From: an uncultured Roseobacter sp.
Lineage (GTDB): Bacteria > Pseudomonadota > Alphaproteobacteria > Rhodobacterales > Rhodobacteraceae
DNA: 64,000 nt
Assembly (NCBI GenBank): GCA_947501635.1
Contig: CANMWT010000001.1
Coordinates: 62,001 to 126,000 of the forward strand
Direction: 5' to 3'
Position numbers and translations under genes: made by a program. Of the stretch, positions 17,156-25,348 are shown piece after piece (the first letter of the stretch is position 1; each line of letters begins with the position of its first letter). Below the pieces are notes generated by a model. It saw only the letters and a program-made list of their open reading frames with translations. It made no database searches and was not told the DNA's origin.

Positions 17156-19405
17156 TTATTCAGATAACTCTAACTTCTGCAAAAAGTCCGTCAGTTTACG
17201 TCGGGCTTGCGCGCTGGCTGAGATGGTGGCGTCGGAAGCCGCCAACATGTTATTGTCGACAGTGATAGAGGTAATGTCTTCGGTTGTCAGCTGTAGAGCA
17301 GAGCCGAATGTGGGGTGGTCTGAATCTATCCATTCGGGCCACTCATCGGCCAGCCATTTGGCTAAATTGGCGGAGCTATCTTCGCTCGCTTCCTGAAAGT
17401 TTGCGGCTGCCAAGAGATGCTCGTCGAGTGCTTGAAGTACCCGTCCCCGCAATCTGGCAGCATGTTTACCTTGAAGTGTTTCTAGCTGTGCCAGTGCTGC
17501 GGGATACTCTTTTCTTTCAAAGTGAATCTTTGCGAAAAGTAGCTTGGATTTTTCCATGTCTTCTCCTGTCATAGGTTGTGCAAGGTTTGTTTCGGCATCA
17601 TCAAAAAAGCCGAGTGATATCAACCTTTCTGCCAGTTCGAGCGCTACACGAGGAGAAAGTCTGGATTGCTTACCTTGTATCTGATTGAAATAGTTTTCCA
17701 AAAATTCGAGGTCGTCGGCATGTGACGTCAACTGTGCAACGACAAAGTTCTCCAAATCGTTCTTTTTTGCTTGCGGCATTTCGCCCGGAGTTTTTTCCAG
17801 GGCTTCAAACGCTTTCACGTACTGTGCAGATTTTGCGGCAGCTTGAACATATGCTGCAAACATCTCGGGTCCTTCGCCACTGTTTTTCAACTCGAATGCA
17901 AATGCCTCGGCAAGAAGCGCAATATCTGGCGGAACACTTGTGTCATCAGCGATGTGTTGGGAAATCAACGCTATAACCGCACGTGGCGCTTCGGCGGTGT
18001 CAGCTTCAATTATCTGATCCAACGTCGTGTTCGCGGAAAAGTCGTTTTGACGTTTTCGCTCGGCCATAGCTCTGGCAATTTTGGGGGTATCAGAGTTGTT
18101 TTCCTGCAGTCTTTCTAAAGTTCTGAGTGCTATCGAAGCACTTTCTATTTCATCCATTTCAAGAAAGCGTTCACCCAGTTCTCGCGCAAAAATATACTTT
18201 AGATGATCCGGCAGTTTCTCAAGCGCGCGCAAAGCGGCCAAAGACTCCACTTCTTGACCAACTATGGGTTTTTTTGTCGCCAAAATGCCCCAAAGTGCAT
18301 GGTCTGAGTCGCAATTTGCAAACTGGTGCATAAGAACTGGATTTCGCATGTATCCATGTTCAAGAACCTGAGAAATATCATGCAACTCTGGGAATTCTAA
18401 CGCCAAGCTGGGTATCAGATTGAGCGTTTGTTTTGCTTCGGCACCAAAGCCAAAATAAATGTACGTACGGGCGCGTTTTACAACTTCTGATGCATTTATA
18501 CGGCCTAGTTCATCATAAAGTGATTTGTTCGATCGGGCAATTTCTGCACCTAAATCGGAAGAGGTCGACCAACTTGCGATATCTATATCGATTCCTTCTG
18601 GGCAAATGCGGCCGTCCAGCGTCATTGGGTTGCTGTGGGATGCGGTGGGCTGGTCCTTGCTGCTAGTTATTCGCAAGTTTTGTTTAATTCCCCCGATTTC
18701 GCGAACTTGCTCTTCGGATGAATCAAAAACTTCAGGTTCTTCGCTACCGTTCGGCACCAGTAGAGACGGCTCGCCCGCCGGGCGCGTTGTGGTGACAAGA
18801 CCCACCGATGCTGCTTGAGAAAATGCGTCCAATAATTGTCTGCGACTGTTCGCAACTTGTGACTTTTGAGACGTAGATCGACCGGTATTCTCGTCGCCGT
18901 CATGGGTGACCGGATCAGCTGGTTGCGCAATGCGTGACGGCTGTTGTTCGATGCTCAGATATTGCGACCACAGAAGATCATCTACGGCGAATGATGTCGT
19001 CGGTAAGACTGAAAATTTAATGACTGGGTTGGTTTCCGCCAAGCCATTCGAAGCGTCTGAAATGTCCAAAACCAGAAATCGGTTTTGCTCCACGAAACCT
19101 TGTACCAGACAGGCGCACCCGAGTTGCAGTTGGAGACGAGAATTCGTCGCCACCAAAGCGTTCAAACGCGTCCGAGGAATTATCGCAAATGCGTCTGTCA
19201 GGTCAAATCCGGCTCTATGCCCTTCAAGTTCCAGGATACTATTGAATTCGCCGGACAACAAAGACCACTCAACGCCTTCCGGCAGTTGCATTACCAAGCG
19301 TGTGAAAGTGTCATGTTCGCCAGATCGCACCACGATTGCGTTTGCCATTGCGCTTGCCGGAAGGAAAAAAAATATTGCTGTCAAAATGGTAAAAATTTGC
19401 CTCAT
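17156..19405 (-). CDS. Large periplasmic helical-repeat protein of the motor cluster, function unknown
   Basis: The 749-residue product has a signal peptide (MRQIFTILTAIFFFLPASAMA), then a beta-rich segment at about 23-120 resembling AMIN-type domains (HDTFTRLVMQLPEGVEWSLL), a polar linker at about 150-260, and a long run of paired helices to the end that resembles TPR/SEL1 repeats (for example FERKEYPAALAQLETLQGKH). It overlaps motA by 4 nt (ATGA). Because a MotE-like chaperone lies just upstream and the protein is periplasmic, it may be the counterpart of the rhizobial MotC stator-associated protein; this is a hypothesis, as length and sequence differ. I do not recognise a named family. Confidence 0.8.
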   Translation of the reverse strand: MRQIFTILTAIFFFLPASAMANAIVVRSGEHDTFTRLVMQLPEGVEWSLLSGEFNSILELEGHRAGFDLTDAFAIIPRTRLNALVATNSRLQLQLGCACLVQGFVEQNRFLVLDISDASNGLAETNPVIKFSVLPTTSFAVDDLLWSQYLSIEQQPSRIAQPADPVTHDGDENTGRSTSQKSQVANSRRQLLDAFSQAASVGLVTTTRPAGEPSLLVPNGSEEPEVFDSSEEQVREIGGIKQNLRITSSKDQPTASHSNPMTLDGRICPEGIDIDIASWSTSSDLGAEIARSNKSLYDELGRINASEVVKRARTYIYFGFGAEAKQTLNLIPSLALEFPELHDISQVLEHGYMRNPVLMHQFANCDSDHALWGILATKKPIVGQEVESLAALRALEKLPDHLKYIFARELGERFLEMDEIESASIALRTLERLQENNSDTPKIARAMAERKRQNDFSANTTLDQIIEADTAEAPRAVIALISQHIADDTSVPPDIALLAEAFAFELKNSGEGPEMFAAYVQAAAKSAQYVKAFEALEKTPGEMPQAKKNDLENFVVAQLTSHADDLEFLENYFNQIQGKQSRLSPRVALELAERLISLGFFDDAETNLAQPMTGEDMEKSKLLFAKIHFERKEYPAALAQLETLQGKHAARLRGRVLQALDEHLLAAANFQEASEDSSANLAKWLADEWPEWIDSDHPTFGSALQLTTEDITSITVDNNMLAASDATISASAQARRKLTDFLQKLELSE

Positions 19406-20271
19406 GCGGCACCTTGCTTGACAGTTTTCAATGCATCTTCCAGTTCGGAAAAGCTTGGCCGGTGATGGGATGGTGTGTTTTGGCGACCGACCTCGATGCA
19501 GATGTTTGTCGCATGCGCGTGCAGATTGGCGACCAGTACTTCGCGAATAAGCTGATAAAAGTGGCTATCTTCTTCTGTTACGCTTTTTACTTTTGCCGCA
19601 AATGGCCCAACAAAACCATAGGCTAGGAATACGCCCAGAAAAGTGCCGACAAGTGCTCCGCCAATCAGTTTTCCGAGAACTTCTGGTGGTTGGTCAATAG
19701 ACCCCATCGTTTTGATGATCCCCAAGACGGCGGCCACGATACCGAGCGCGGGCAGCCCGTCAGCGACAGTTTGCAGAGCATGGCTAGAATGCATGGCGTG
19801 ATGCATATTGGCCTCCATGCGTTTCTCCAGAACTTCTTCCACCTGATGCGGATCATCATAGTTCATCGAAGCCGAGCGCATTGTGTCACAGATCAGGGCG
19901 ATGGCTTCGTCATCTTGCAAAATTTTATCATATTTGGAGAAAACTGAAGATTCGCTGGGCGCTTCGATATGCTCTTCAATCGCTACTGGGTTCTGTCGGG
20001 CAAGACGAATAAGCTCAAAAAGCAGACAGAGCAGATCACGATAGTCGGCATGCGCCCATTTTGGACCCTTGAATACCCGTCCGATATCTCTGACGGTCTG
20101 TTTGATAGCAGACATATCATTACTGATCAGAAAAGCGCCGATCGCGGCCCCGCCGATCATGGTCATTTCATAGGGTAGTGCCTTGAAGATTATCCCCATC
20201 TTGCCACCGGCAGCGAGGTATCCTCCGAACACCATGGCAAATACAGTAACAATACCAATGATACCGATCAT
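19402..20271 (-). CDS. motA: Flagellar stator protein MotA
   Basis: MotA forms the five-subunit collar of the proton-driven stator with MotB. The 289-residue product has membrane helices at about 1-25, 30-48, 165-190 and 197-220, and the family segments HALQTVADGLPALGIVAAVL then GIIKTMGSIDQPPEVLGKLI and GGALVGTFLGVFLAYGFVGP. Start 20271 (ATG, GGGGA upstream) is preferred over a TTG at 20283. The partner motB is 10 kb away at 30353 rather than adjacent. Confidence 0.95.
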   Translation of the reverse strand: MIGIIGIVTVFAMVFGGYLAAGGKMGIIFKALPYEMTMIGGAAIGAFLISNDMSAIKQTVRDIGRVFKGPKWAHADYRDLLCLLFELIRLARQNPVAIEEHIEAPSESSVFSKYDKILQDDEAIALICDTMRSASMNYDDPHQVEEVLEKRMEANMHHAMHSSHALQTVADGLPALGIVAAVLGIIKTMGSIDQPPEVLGKLIGGALVGTFLGVFLAYGFVGPFAAKVKSVTEEDSHFYQLIREVLVANLHAHATNICIEVGRQNTPSHHRPSFSELEDALKTVKQGAA

Positions 20272-20335
20272 ATTTTTCCCCAATACTGAACTGGGTCATG
20301 CATGCCAGAAGTAAGTTAAGAATCCCTATCGCAGC

Positions 20336-20929
20336 TCAACCTTTTGGCGCGTCGGCGTTTCTGCCGGCCAGAATAACGCTGATCGAATAAGCGGTCTGTG
20401 GAGTAAGACCTGCCATGATGCCTGCCGCCGCATCAGGCCTCATGCGCCCCAGGAAACCGGCAGCAAATGCCGGCTCCATTTCTTCAAAAAGCGCTGCTGC
20501 GTCCTGGGGCTTCATATTCTCATATACAGACGTAAGCGTCGTCAGATCTTCTTCTGCTGCCGTATCGGCAATGGCTAACAACGAACGCAAGGACTCCTCT
20601 GCTTGTTCAAGAACCAGAAGCCGTTTTGCTATTTGCTCGTCTGCAACTTCGAGCGCTTTTTTGCGAATGTCGATTTCCTGTTCGAGCCGCTCTATGCGCT
20701 TTTCACGTTCCTGGAAGGCGGCCAGCATATGTCGCAACCCGTCACGATCGGGTTGCGGTGCCTCAGGGAGATTGTCAGAGGCTTCGTTTAGAACTGGCAA
20801 TGGGTTTTCGGTCGCAACAGCTTTGCCAGCTTCGCTACCAACGCGAATAGCAGCCGAGCCAAGAAGAAGTGAGCAGATCAAAAGGATCGAACCGCGTCCG
20901 CTCTTCCTCATGCGTCTCAAGGCGCTCAT
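20336..20929 (-). CDS. MotE-like membrane-anchored coiled-coil protein
   Basis: The 197-residue product has an N-terminal signal/anchor (GSILLICSLLLGSAAI), a Pro/Glu linker, a coiled coil at about 70-120 (REKRIERLEQEIDIRKKALE) and a C-terminal MgtE-N-like helical unit (YENMKPQDAAALFEEMEPAF then AAGFLGRMRPDAAAGIMAGL). This is the layout of MotE, the periplasmic chaperone of the motility protein MotC in Sinorhizobium. It overlaps the gene before it by ATGA and lies 64 nt before motA. Confidence 0.75.
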   Translation of the reverse strand: MSALRRMRKSGRGSILLICSLLLGSAAIRVGSEAGKAVATENPLPVLNEASDNLPEAPQPDRDGLRHMLAAFQEREKRIERLEQEIDIRKKALEVADEQIAKRLLVLEQAEESLRSLLAIADTAAEEDLTTLTSVYENMKPQDAAALFEEMEPAFAAGFLGRMRPDAAAGIMAGLTPQTAYSISVILAGRNADAPKG

Positions 20930-21312
20930 TGCTGGCGCACCTCCGTGCCGCGATGGCGCATAAACATAGGCTCTTCGCCCGCCTGAAAAGTGGGGGCAGC
21001 TTCGGGTTTTCGAATGGGTTGTGGCGATGCTGGGATATCATGCAAGGAAGCCATCTGAAGCTCCAACCGTTGCGACATACTCTCCGCACGCTCCGTCAAC
21101 TCAGTCAACGTTTGCGCCGACACCGACGCGGTGCTTTGGGCGGCGGAGAGAGTTTTTGTCAGATCGTCGACTTGCGCAGATAAAACGGCCACCGCGCCGC
21201 CTACTCCTTTTTCCAAGTCATTGAACCGGTTCAAGCGGCGACCAAGAACAAAGCAATAGAGCCCCGCGCCGATGGCGCCAGCCGCCAGCAATATATCAGC
21301 GATCAAATCCAT
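20926..21312 (-). CDS. Small membrane-anchored coiled-coil protein of flagellar cluster
   Basis: The 128-residue product has one N-terminal membrane helix (MDLIADILLAAGAIGAGLYC), a conserved-looking RRLNRFNDLEKGVGGAVAVL, and a coiled coil rich in Thr/Ser/Glu followed by a Pro-rich tail. The layout resembles DUF6468-type proteins found beside fliL/motE in alphaproteobacterial flagellar loci; the role is not known. Start 21312 is chosen for its AAGGAG site. It lies 10 nt after fliL and overlaps the motE-like gene. Confidence 0.6.
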   Translation of the reverse strand: MDLIADILLAAGAIGAGLYCFVLGRRLNRFNDLEKGVGGAVAVLSAQVDDLTKTLSAAQSTASVSAQTLTELTERAESMSQRLELQMASLHDIPASPQPIRKPEAAPTFQAGEEPMFMRHRGTEVRQQ

Positions 21313-21322
21313 GCTGCTCTCC

Positions 21323-21811
21323 TTAGTTGAGTACAAATTCCATGATGAGAAGGTCGTTTACCCGTCCGGGCCCTGAGACGATTTGGACGCGCCGCAACAT
21401 CTGAGACCGCAATCGGACCAATGATTCAGGCGCTTCTATGTCCGCGAGTTCAACAGCTCTGAGATACCCGTTCAGCACGTCTATGATCCGCGGGGCAACG
21501 AGCTCGACCTCGGCTTTATGCTTCTGGACTACTTCTAATTCTCCTCTGAACCGAAGGTGCTTGTATTGACTGCTGCGCGGCATTGAAATCATCAGCGGCT
21601 CCAAGGGAACGAAGGCGATTTCGTTAAACTTTTCCGTTGTTTCTGCGGGTTGAACGTCTTCAGGTGCCGATTCGGACGACAGCACTAGCCCTTGATGCGT
21701 TGCATAAAATCCGCCAGCGCCTCCAAGTAAGGCCAGCAGAAGGCCTAAAATCAAAGGGCCTTTGCTACTTTTGGGTGCTTCCTGTCCTTCTGAATGTGTC
21801 GCGTCGGTCAT
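21323..21811 (-). CDS. fliL: Flagellar basal body-associated protein FliL
   Basis: FliL encircles the stator and supports torque. The 162-residue product has a short cytoplasmic start, one membrane helix (GPLILGLLLALLGGAGGFYA), a linker, and the periplasmic FliL domain: FVPLEPLMISMPRSSQYKHL, FRGELEVVQKHKAEVELVAP, RIIDVLNGYLRAVELADIEA and the C-terminal VNDLLIMEFVLN typical of the family. It heads the ten-gene leftward stator/export operon and is divergent from fliF. Confidence 0.92.
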   Translation of the reverse strand: MTDATHSEGQEAPKSSKGPLILGLLLALLGGAGGFYATHQGLVLSSESAPEDVQPAETTEKFNEIAFVPLEPLMISMPRSSQYKHLRFRGELEVVQKHKAEVELVAPRIIDVLNGYLRAVELADIEAPESLVRLRSQMLRRVQIVSGPGRVNDLLIMEFVLN

Positions 21812-21857
21812 ATGTTTCCCGTCAATGCTTACGAAAATGGGTATAGACGCAATTGCA

Positions 21858-21872
21858 CTAACCGATTGTTAA
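21858..21872. promoter_or_regulatory. CtrA-like site CTAA-N7-TTAA between fliL and fliF
   Basis: The 122-bp divergent region between fliL and fliF contains CTAA, seven bases, TTAA. This matches seven of eight bases of the CtrA consensus. It could serve both operons. Binding is inferred. Confidence 0.5.
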
Positions 21873-21933
21873 GGCCGATCGTTCATTGCTGGTGTCACCG
21901 TTGAACAGAAAGTTCACTTTAGCGGAGGCACTT

Positions 21934-23556
21934 GTGCAGCAAATTTTAACAGCTTGGACCGGTTTGCCGTTGCGCAGACAAGTGATTGTCGCGTTGGCAA
22001 CAGGAGCGATGTTTTTCGCAATCCTTGCCATGACGCGGATGGCGGCGGCGCCGAGTATGACGTTGCTATTTGCGGGTCTCGAAAACGGCGCCGCTGGGGA
22101 AGTCGTCCGGTCGCTGGAGCAGCAGGGGGCTGCTTTTGAAGTGCGCGGCAACTCCATTTTTGTAGATGCTCGCCAACGCGATCAACTACGTATGACGTTG
22201 GCAAGTGAGGGGTTGCCAGCCAATTCAAGTCGTGGCTATGAACTGCTTGATTCTCTATCGGGTTTTGGCACGACATCACAAATGTTCGACGCGGCCTACT
22301 GGCGTGCGAAAGAGGGTGAGCTTGCCCGAACAATCGTGTCCAGCCCGCATATTGCGATGGCGCGGGTCCACATTGCATCAACGGGCTCAAACCCGTTTCA
22401 ACGGGGCGTTTCGCCTAAAGCATCTGTCGCGGTGACGCCATCAGCCGCCCCGGTAACCACTCAGCAAGCCAAAGCAATTAGGTTCTTGGTTTCGTCAGCT
22501 GTTGCTGGTCTGTCGGCGGAAGATGTTGCGGTGATTGACGCCAACGGCGCGCTGATCGGAAGTGCGGACGACGCGACACCTGTCTCGGGTGGCCAGGACA
22601 AAGCTGAAATTCTAAAGCAGCGGGTCGAGCGATTGTTGGCCGCACGTGTCGGAGTTGGCAACTCTGTGGTCGAAGTCAGCGTGGATACAGTCAGTGAGAG
22701 CGAGGCAATTCGCGAGCGTATATTCGATCCTGATAGCCGCGTTGCGATCAGCACAGACACAGAAGAACGTAGCACCTCGTCTTCTGAGGCGGGCGGTGGA
22801 GATGTGACAGTTGCGTCCAATCTGCCAGACGAAGAAGGAGGTGGTGGCGAAAACAGCTCGTCGCAGAACAGTGAAACGCGAGAGCGTGTGAACTATGAAG
22901 TGTCTGAAACGGAACGTGAAATTCTGCGCGCACCCGGCGCCATAAAAAGAATCACAGTTGCCGTGCTGGTCAATGAAGATGTTGTTCTGGATGAAAATGG
23001 TCAGGAGGGGTTTGTGCCGCGCAGTGACACAGAACTAAGCGCGCTACAGGATCTGGTCGCGTCCGCTGTCGGTTTTGATGAATCGCGGGGTGATATTATC
23101 ACAATAAAATCAATGGGCTTGCAAAGTATCTCACCGCAAGGGACTTCTGCCGGAACAGGACTGATAGATCGCTTCAGTATTGATCTCATGTCTGCAATCC
23201 AGATGGCTGTGTTGGCGTTGGTGACCTTGATACTTGGATTGTTTGTGGTTCGGCCTTTGCTGTCGCGAACGGAGGTAACTTCACAGGAGCCAGTCGTAGC
23301 GCTAGCCGATCCGGCGTCGGGTCTGAATTCAGGAGAGGCTTTTAGCGGGGACGTCGCATCTGATGAATTTGAACTACCAGATTTACCAATGATTTCAGAT
23401 TTTGGAGAGAACGGCGGCGATTTGTCTGATCTAAACATTGCGTCCCCTATGTCCAATGACCCGGTCGAACGGCTCCGAACGATGATTGGGGAAAGACAAG
23501 AAGAATCGGTCGAAATACTGCGGAGTTGGTTGGAAGATAAAGAGGAGAGCGCCTAG
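21934..23556 (+). CDS. fliF: Flagellar MS-ring protein FliF
   Basis: FliF forms the MS ring, the membrane base on which rod, export gate and rotor assemble. The 540-residue product has membrane helices at about 15-37 and 425-447, the ring-building motifs between (EGLPANSSRGYELLDSLSGF, then TSQMFDAAYWRAKEGELART), and a C-terminal FliG-binding tail (RLRTMIGERQEESVEILRSW). The start is set at the GTG at 21934 because GGAGG lies 5 nt upstream; the longer frame begins with TTG at 21886 without a ribosome site. The intact FliG-binding tail implies a FliG encoded elsewhere. Confidence 0.95.
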   Translation: MQQILTAWTGLPLRRQVIVALATGAMFFAILAMTRMAAAPSMTLLFAGLENGAAGEVVRSLEQQGAAFEVRGNSIFVDARQRDQLRMTLASEGLPANSSRGYELLDSLSGFGTTSQMFDAAYWRAKEGELARTIVSSPHIAMARVHIASTGSNPFQRGVSPKASVAVTPSAAPVTTQQAKAIRFLVSSAVAGLSAEDVAVIDANGALIGSADDATPVSGGQDKAEILKQRVERLLAARVGVGNSVVEVSVDTVSESEAIRERIFDPDSRVAISTDTEERSTSSSEAGGGDVTVASNLPDEEGGGGENSSSQNSETRERVNYEVSETEREILRAPGAIKRITVAVLVNEDVVLDENGQEGFVPRSDTELSALQDLVASAVGFDESRGDIITIKSMGLQSISPQGTSAGTGLIDRFSIDLMSAIQMAVLALVTLILGLFVVRPLLSRTEVTSQEPVVALADPASGLNSGEAFSGDVASDEFELPDLPMISDFGENGGDLSDLNIASPMSNDPVERLRTMIGERQEESVEILRSWLEDKEESA

Positions 23557-24155
23557 TGTCTGTCTCACATAGATACCGCAATTTTGGTGGAGCAAAAGAC
23601 TCCACGAACCCAGATGCCGAGCAGCAAGTCGAGGCGCTGGAGGAACAAAAGCTGCAAGCATTCGAGACGGGATATCAGGCAGGTTGGGATGATGCGACCA
23701 AGGCGCAATCTGACCAAAACGAAAAAGCGAGGGCCGAGTTTTGTCAGAACCTGCAGGACATGTCCTTCACGTATCATGAAGCCCTGACAAAACTTACGGT
23801 TTCAATGGAACCAGTGATGGAGCAAATCGTAGCGAAACTCTTACCCGAGCTTGTTAGCAAAGCATTGGGAGCACATATCCTTGAGCAAGTGGGAATACTG
23901 ATTAAGCTCCACGCTGAACAGCCGGCGGAGATAGTCGTCGCGCCTACAAACAAATCATTCATCACCGAGATGATTGGCGACAAAATGCCAAACGAATTCC
24001 TGGTTGTTGGAGACGATTCCTTACGCGAAGGGCAGGCTTTTGTTCGAATTGCTGAAAGTGAACGACAAGTAGACCTTGACGCGATTGTGCAAGATGTCTC
24101 AGAAGCTTTCGACGGTTTCTTTCAAGAGTTTTTGAGCGGGTCCTCAGATGGATAA
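23556..24155 (+). CDS. fliH: Flagellar assembly protein FliH
   Basis: FliH is the regulator/stator of the FliI ATPase and ties it to FliN. The 199-residue product has a polar N terminus, the heptad-like AFETGYQAGWDDATKAQSDQ region with Gly/Ala spacing, and a C-terminal domain (LTVSMEPVMEQIVAKLLPEL) that resembles the peripheral stalk of V-ATPases. It starts with GTG that shares the last base of the fliF stop (TAGTG) and has AGAGGAGAG upstream; it overlaps fliN by 8 nt. The family is weakly conserved, and position plus shape decide the call. Confidence 0.8.
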   Translation: MSVSHRYRNFGGAKDSTNPDAEQQVEALEEQKLQAFETGYQAGWDDATKAQSDQNEKARAEFCQNLQDMSFTYHEALTKLTVSMEPVMEQIVAKLLPELVSKALGAHILEQVGILIKLHAEQPAEIVVAPTNKSFITEMIGDKMPNEFLVVGDDSLREGQAFVRIAESERQVDLDAIVQDVSEAFDGFFQEFLSGSSDG

Positions 24156-24441
24156 GTCTTCTGCAGACGATGACCCTGTGCTCGACACCGGCAATCCCTT
24201 TACGTCGGTTCCTATCGAAATCACCGTTTGTGTCGGAAAGGCACGCCCGCTTGTCCGTGATCTTTTGGCGCTGGGTCAAAACGCTGTTTTGGCTTTGGAC
24301 AAATCTGTCGATGACCCAGTCGATGTCTATGTCGCTGACCGTCTAATCGCCCGCGGAATGCTGGAAGAGAATGATGAGACTGGAACTGGTCAACTTGTAG
24401 TCCGGCTCACGGAGATTATTGACCTGAAAAACGGAATTTGA
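24148..24441 (+). CDS. fliN: Flagellar C-ring protein FliN
   Basis: FliN forms the lower C ring, binds the direction switch and receives FliH-FliI. The 97-residue product consists of the SpoA domain: VPIEITVCVGKARPLVRDLL, LGQNAVLALDKSVDDPVDVY and VADRLIARGMLEENDETGTG, ending VVRLTEIID. It lies between fliH and fliP, an order common in alphaproteobacteria. No fliM or fliG precedes it, so the rest of the C ring is encoded outside this window. Confidence 0.93.
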   Translation: MDKSSADDDPVLDTGNPFTSVPIEITVCVGKARPLVRDLLALGQNAVLALDKSVDDPVDVYVADRLIARGMLEENDETGTGQLVVRLTEIIDLKNGI

Positions 24442-24446
24442 TCGCA

Positions 24447-25178
24447 ATGCCCATGCGCCACAAGTTATCGCTGGTCCTGATCTTTGCATTGCTTCCATCG
24501 ATTAGCGCATCACAAGACATCGCAATCTCTTTCGGCGACGGCGACTCGTTCAGTGCTCGGACGATACAGTTGTTTTTGATAATTACAGTTCTCAGCCTCG
24601 CACCCGGGCTCGCTATTATGGTCACATGTTTTCCGTTCTTGGTGACCGTCCTCTCCATATTGAGGCAGGCAATTGGCTTGCAGCAATCACCTCCGAACAT
24701 GCTGATCGTAAGTTTAGCACTTTTTCTGACATATTTTGTTATGGAACCAGTGTTCACCCAAGCCTGGACAAATGGCATTCAGCCTTTGACCGACGGACTA
24801 ATCGACTCCGAGACAGCGTTCGTCAGAACACTTGAGCCATTTCGGATATTTATGGCTTCTCGGCTCGACCCGGAAACCTTTTTCGCAATGTCAGAGCTGC
24901 GTAGTGAAACAATCGATGCTCAACCTGTTCCTGACGCACCACTATCAATTCTTGTGCCGAGTTTCTTGCTATCCGAAATCGCCCGGGCCTTTCAAATCGG
25001 GTTTCTCATTTTTCTGCCCTTCCTAATAATCGACCTGGTTGTTGCGGCAGTTCTGATGTCAATGGGTATGATGATGGTGCCGCCGGCCATAGTTTCGTTA
25101 CCCTTCAAACTCGCTTTTTTTGTTCTCGCAGATGGCTGGAGTTTAATTGCTGGAAGTCTTGTTCGCAGCTATTTCTAG
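24447..25178 (+). CDS. fliP: Flagellar export gate protein FliP
   Basis: FliP is the main pore subunit of the FliPQR gate. The 243-residue product has a cleavable signal (HKLSLVLIFALLPSISAS), the family motifs LAPGLAIMVTCFPFLVTVLS with RQAIGLQQSPPNMLIVSLAL, and the C-terminal LLSEIARAFQIGFLIFLPFL then VLMSMGMMMVPPAIVSLPFK. The start is uncertain: ATG at 24447 is used, while TTG at 24438 and ATG at 24453 are in frame. It ends the fliF operon. Confidence 0.95.
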   Translation: MPMRHKLSLVLIFALLPSISASQDIAISFGDGDSFSARTIQLFLIITVLSLAPGLAIMVTCFPFLVTVLSILRQAIGLQQSPPNMLIVSLALFLTYFVMEPVFTQAWTNGIQPLTDGLIDSETAFVRTLEPFRIFMASRLDPETFFAMSELRSETIDAQPVPDAPLSILVPSFLLSEIARAFQIGFLIFLPFLIIDLVVAAVLMSMGMMMVPPAIVSLPFKLAFFVLADGWSLIAGSLVRSYF

Positions 25179-25266
25179 CCGTGGTCAAAGTTCAGGAATA
25201 CCCATTCCCGTAATCAAGAAACTTTCGCTTCAACTCGGTGACTATCCTGCTGCCTCCAAAACAGCG

Positions 25267-25288
25267 TTCTCCAAAGAATGTTGGAGAA
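25267..25288. terminator. Hairpin between fliP and flgI
   Basis: TTCTCCAA (25267-25274) pairs perfectly with TTGGAGAA (25281-25288) across a 6-nt loop, in the 170-bp gap where the fliP operon and the flgI end converge. A run of T follows only about 30 nt later, so it is a probable bidirectional transcript end rather than a classic intrinsic terminator. Confidence 0.5.
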
Positions 25289-25348
25289 TCCGGTGATAGC
25301 AGAAGCGTTGGCCTGATTTTTTGACTTGCTTGTCAAGAATTGCGCCTA

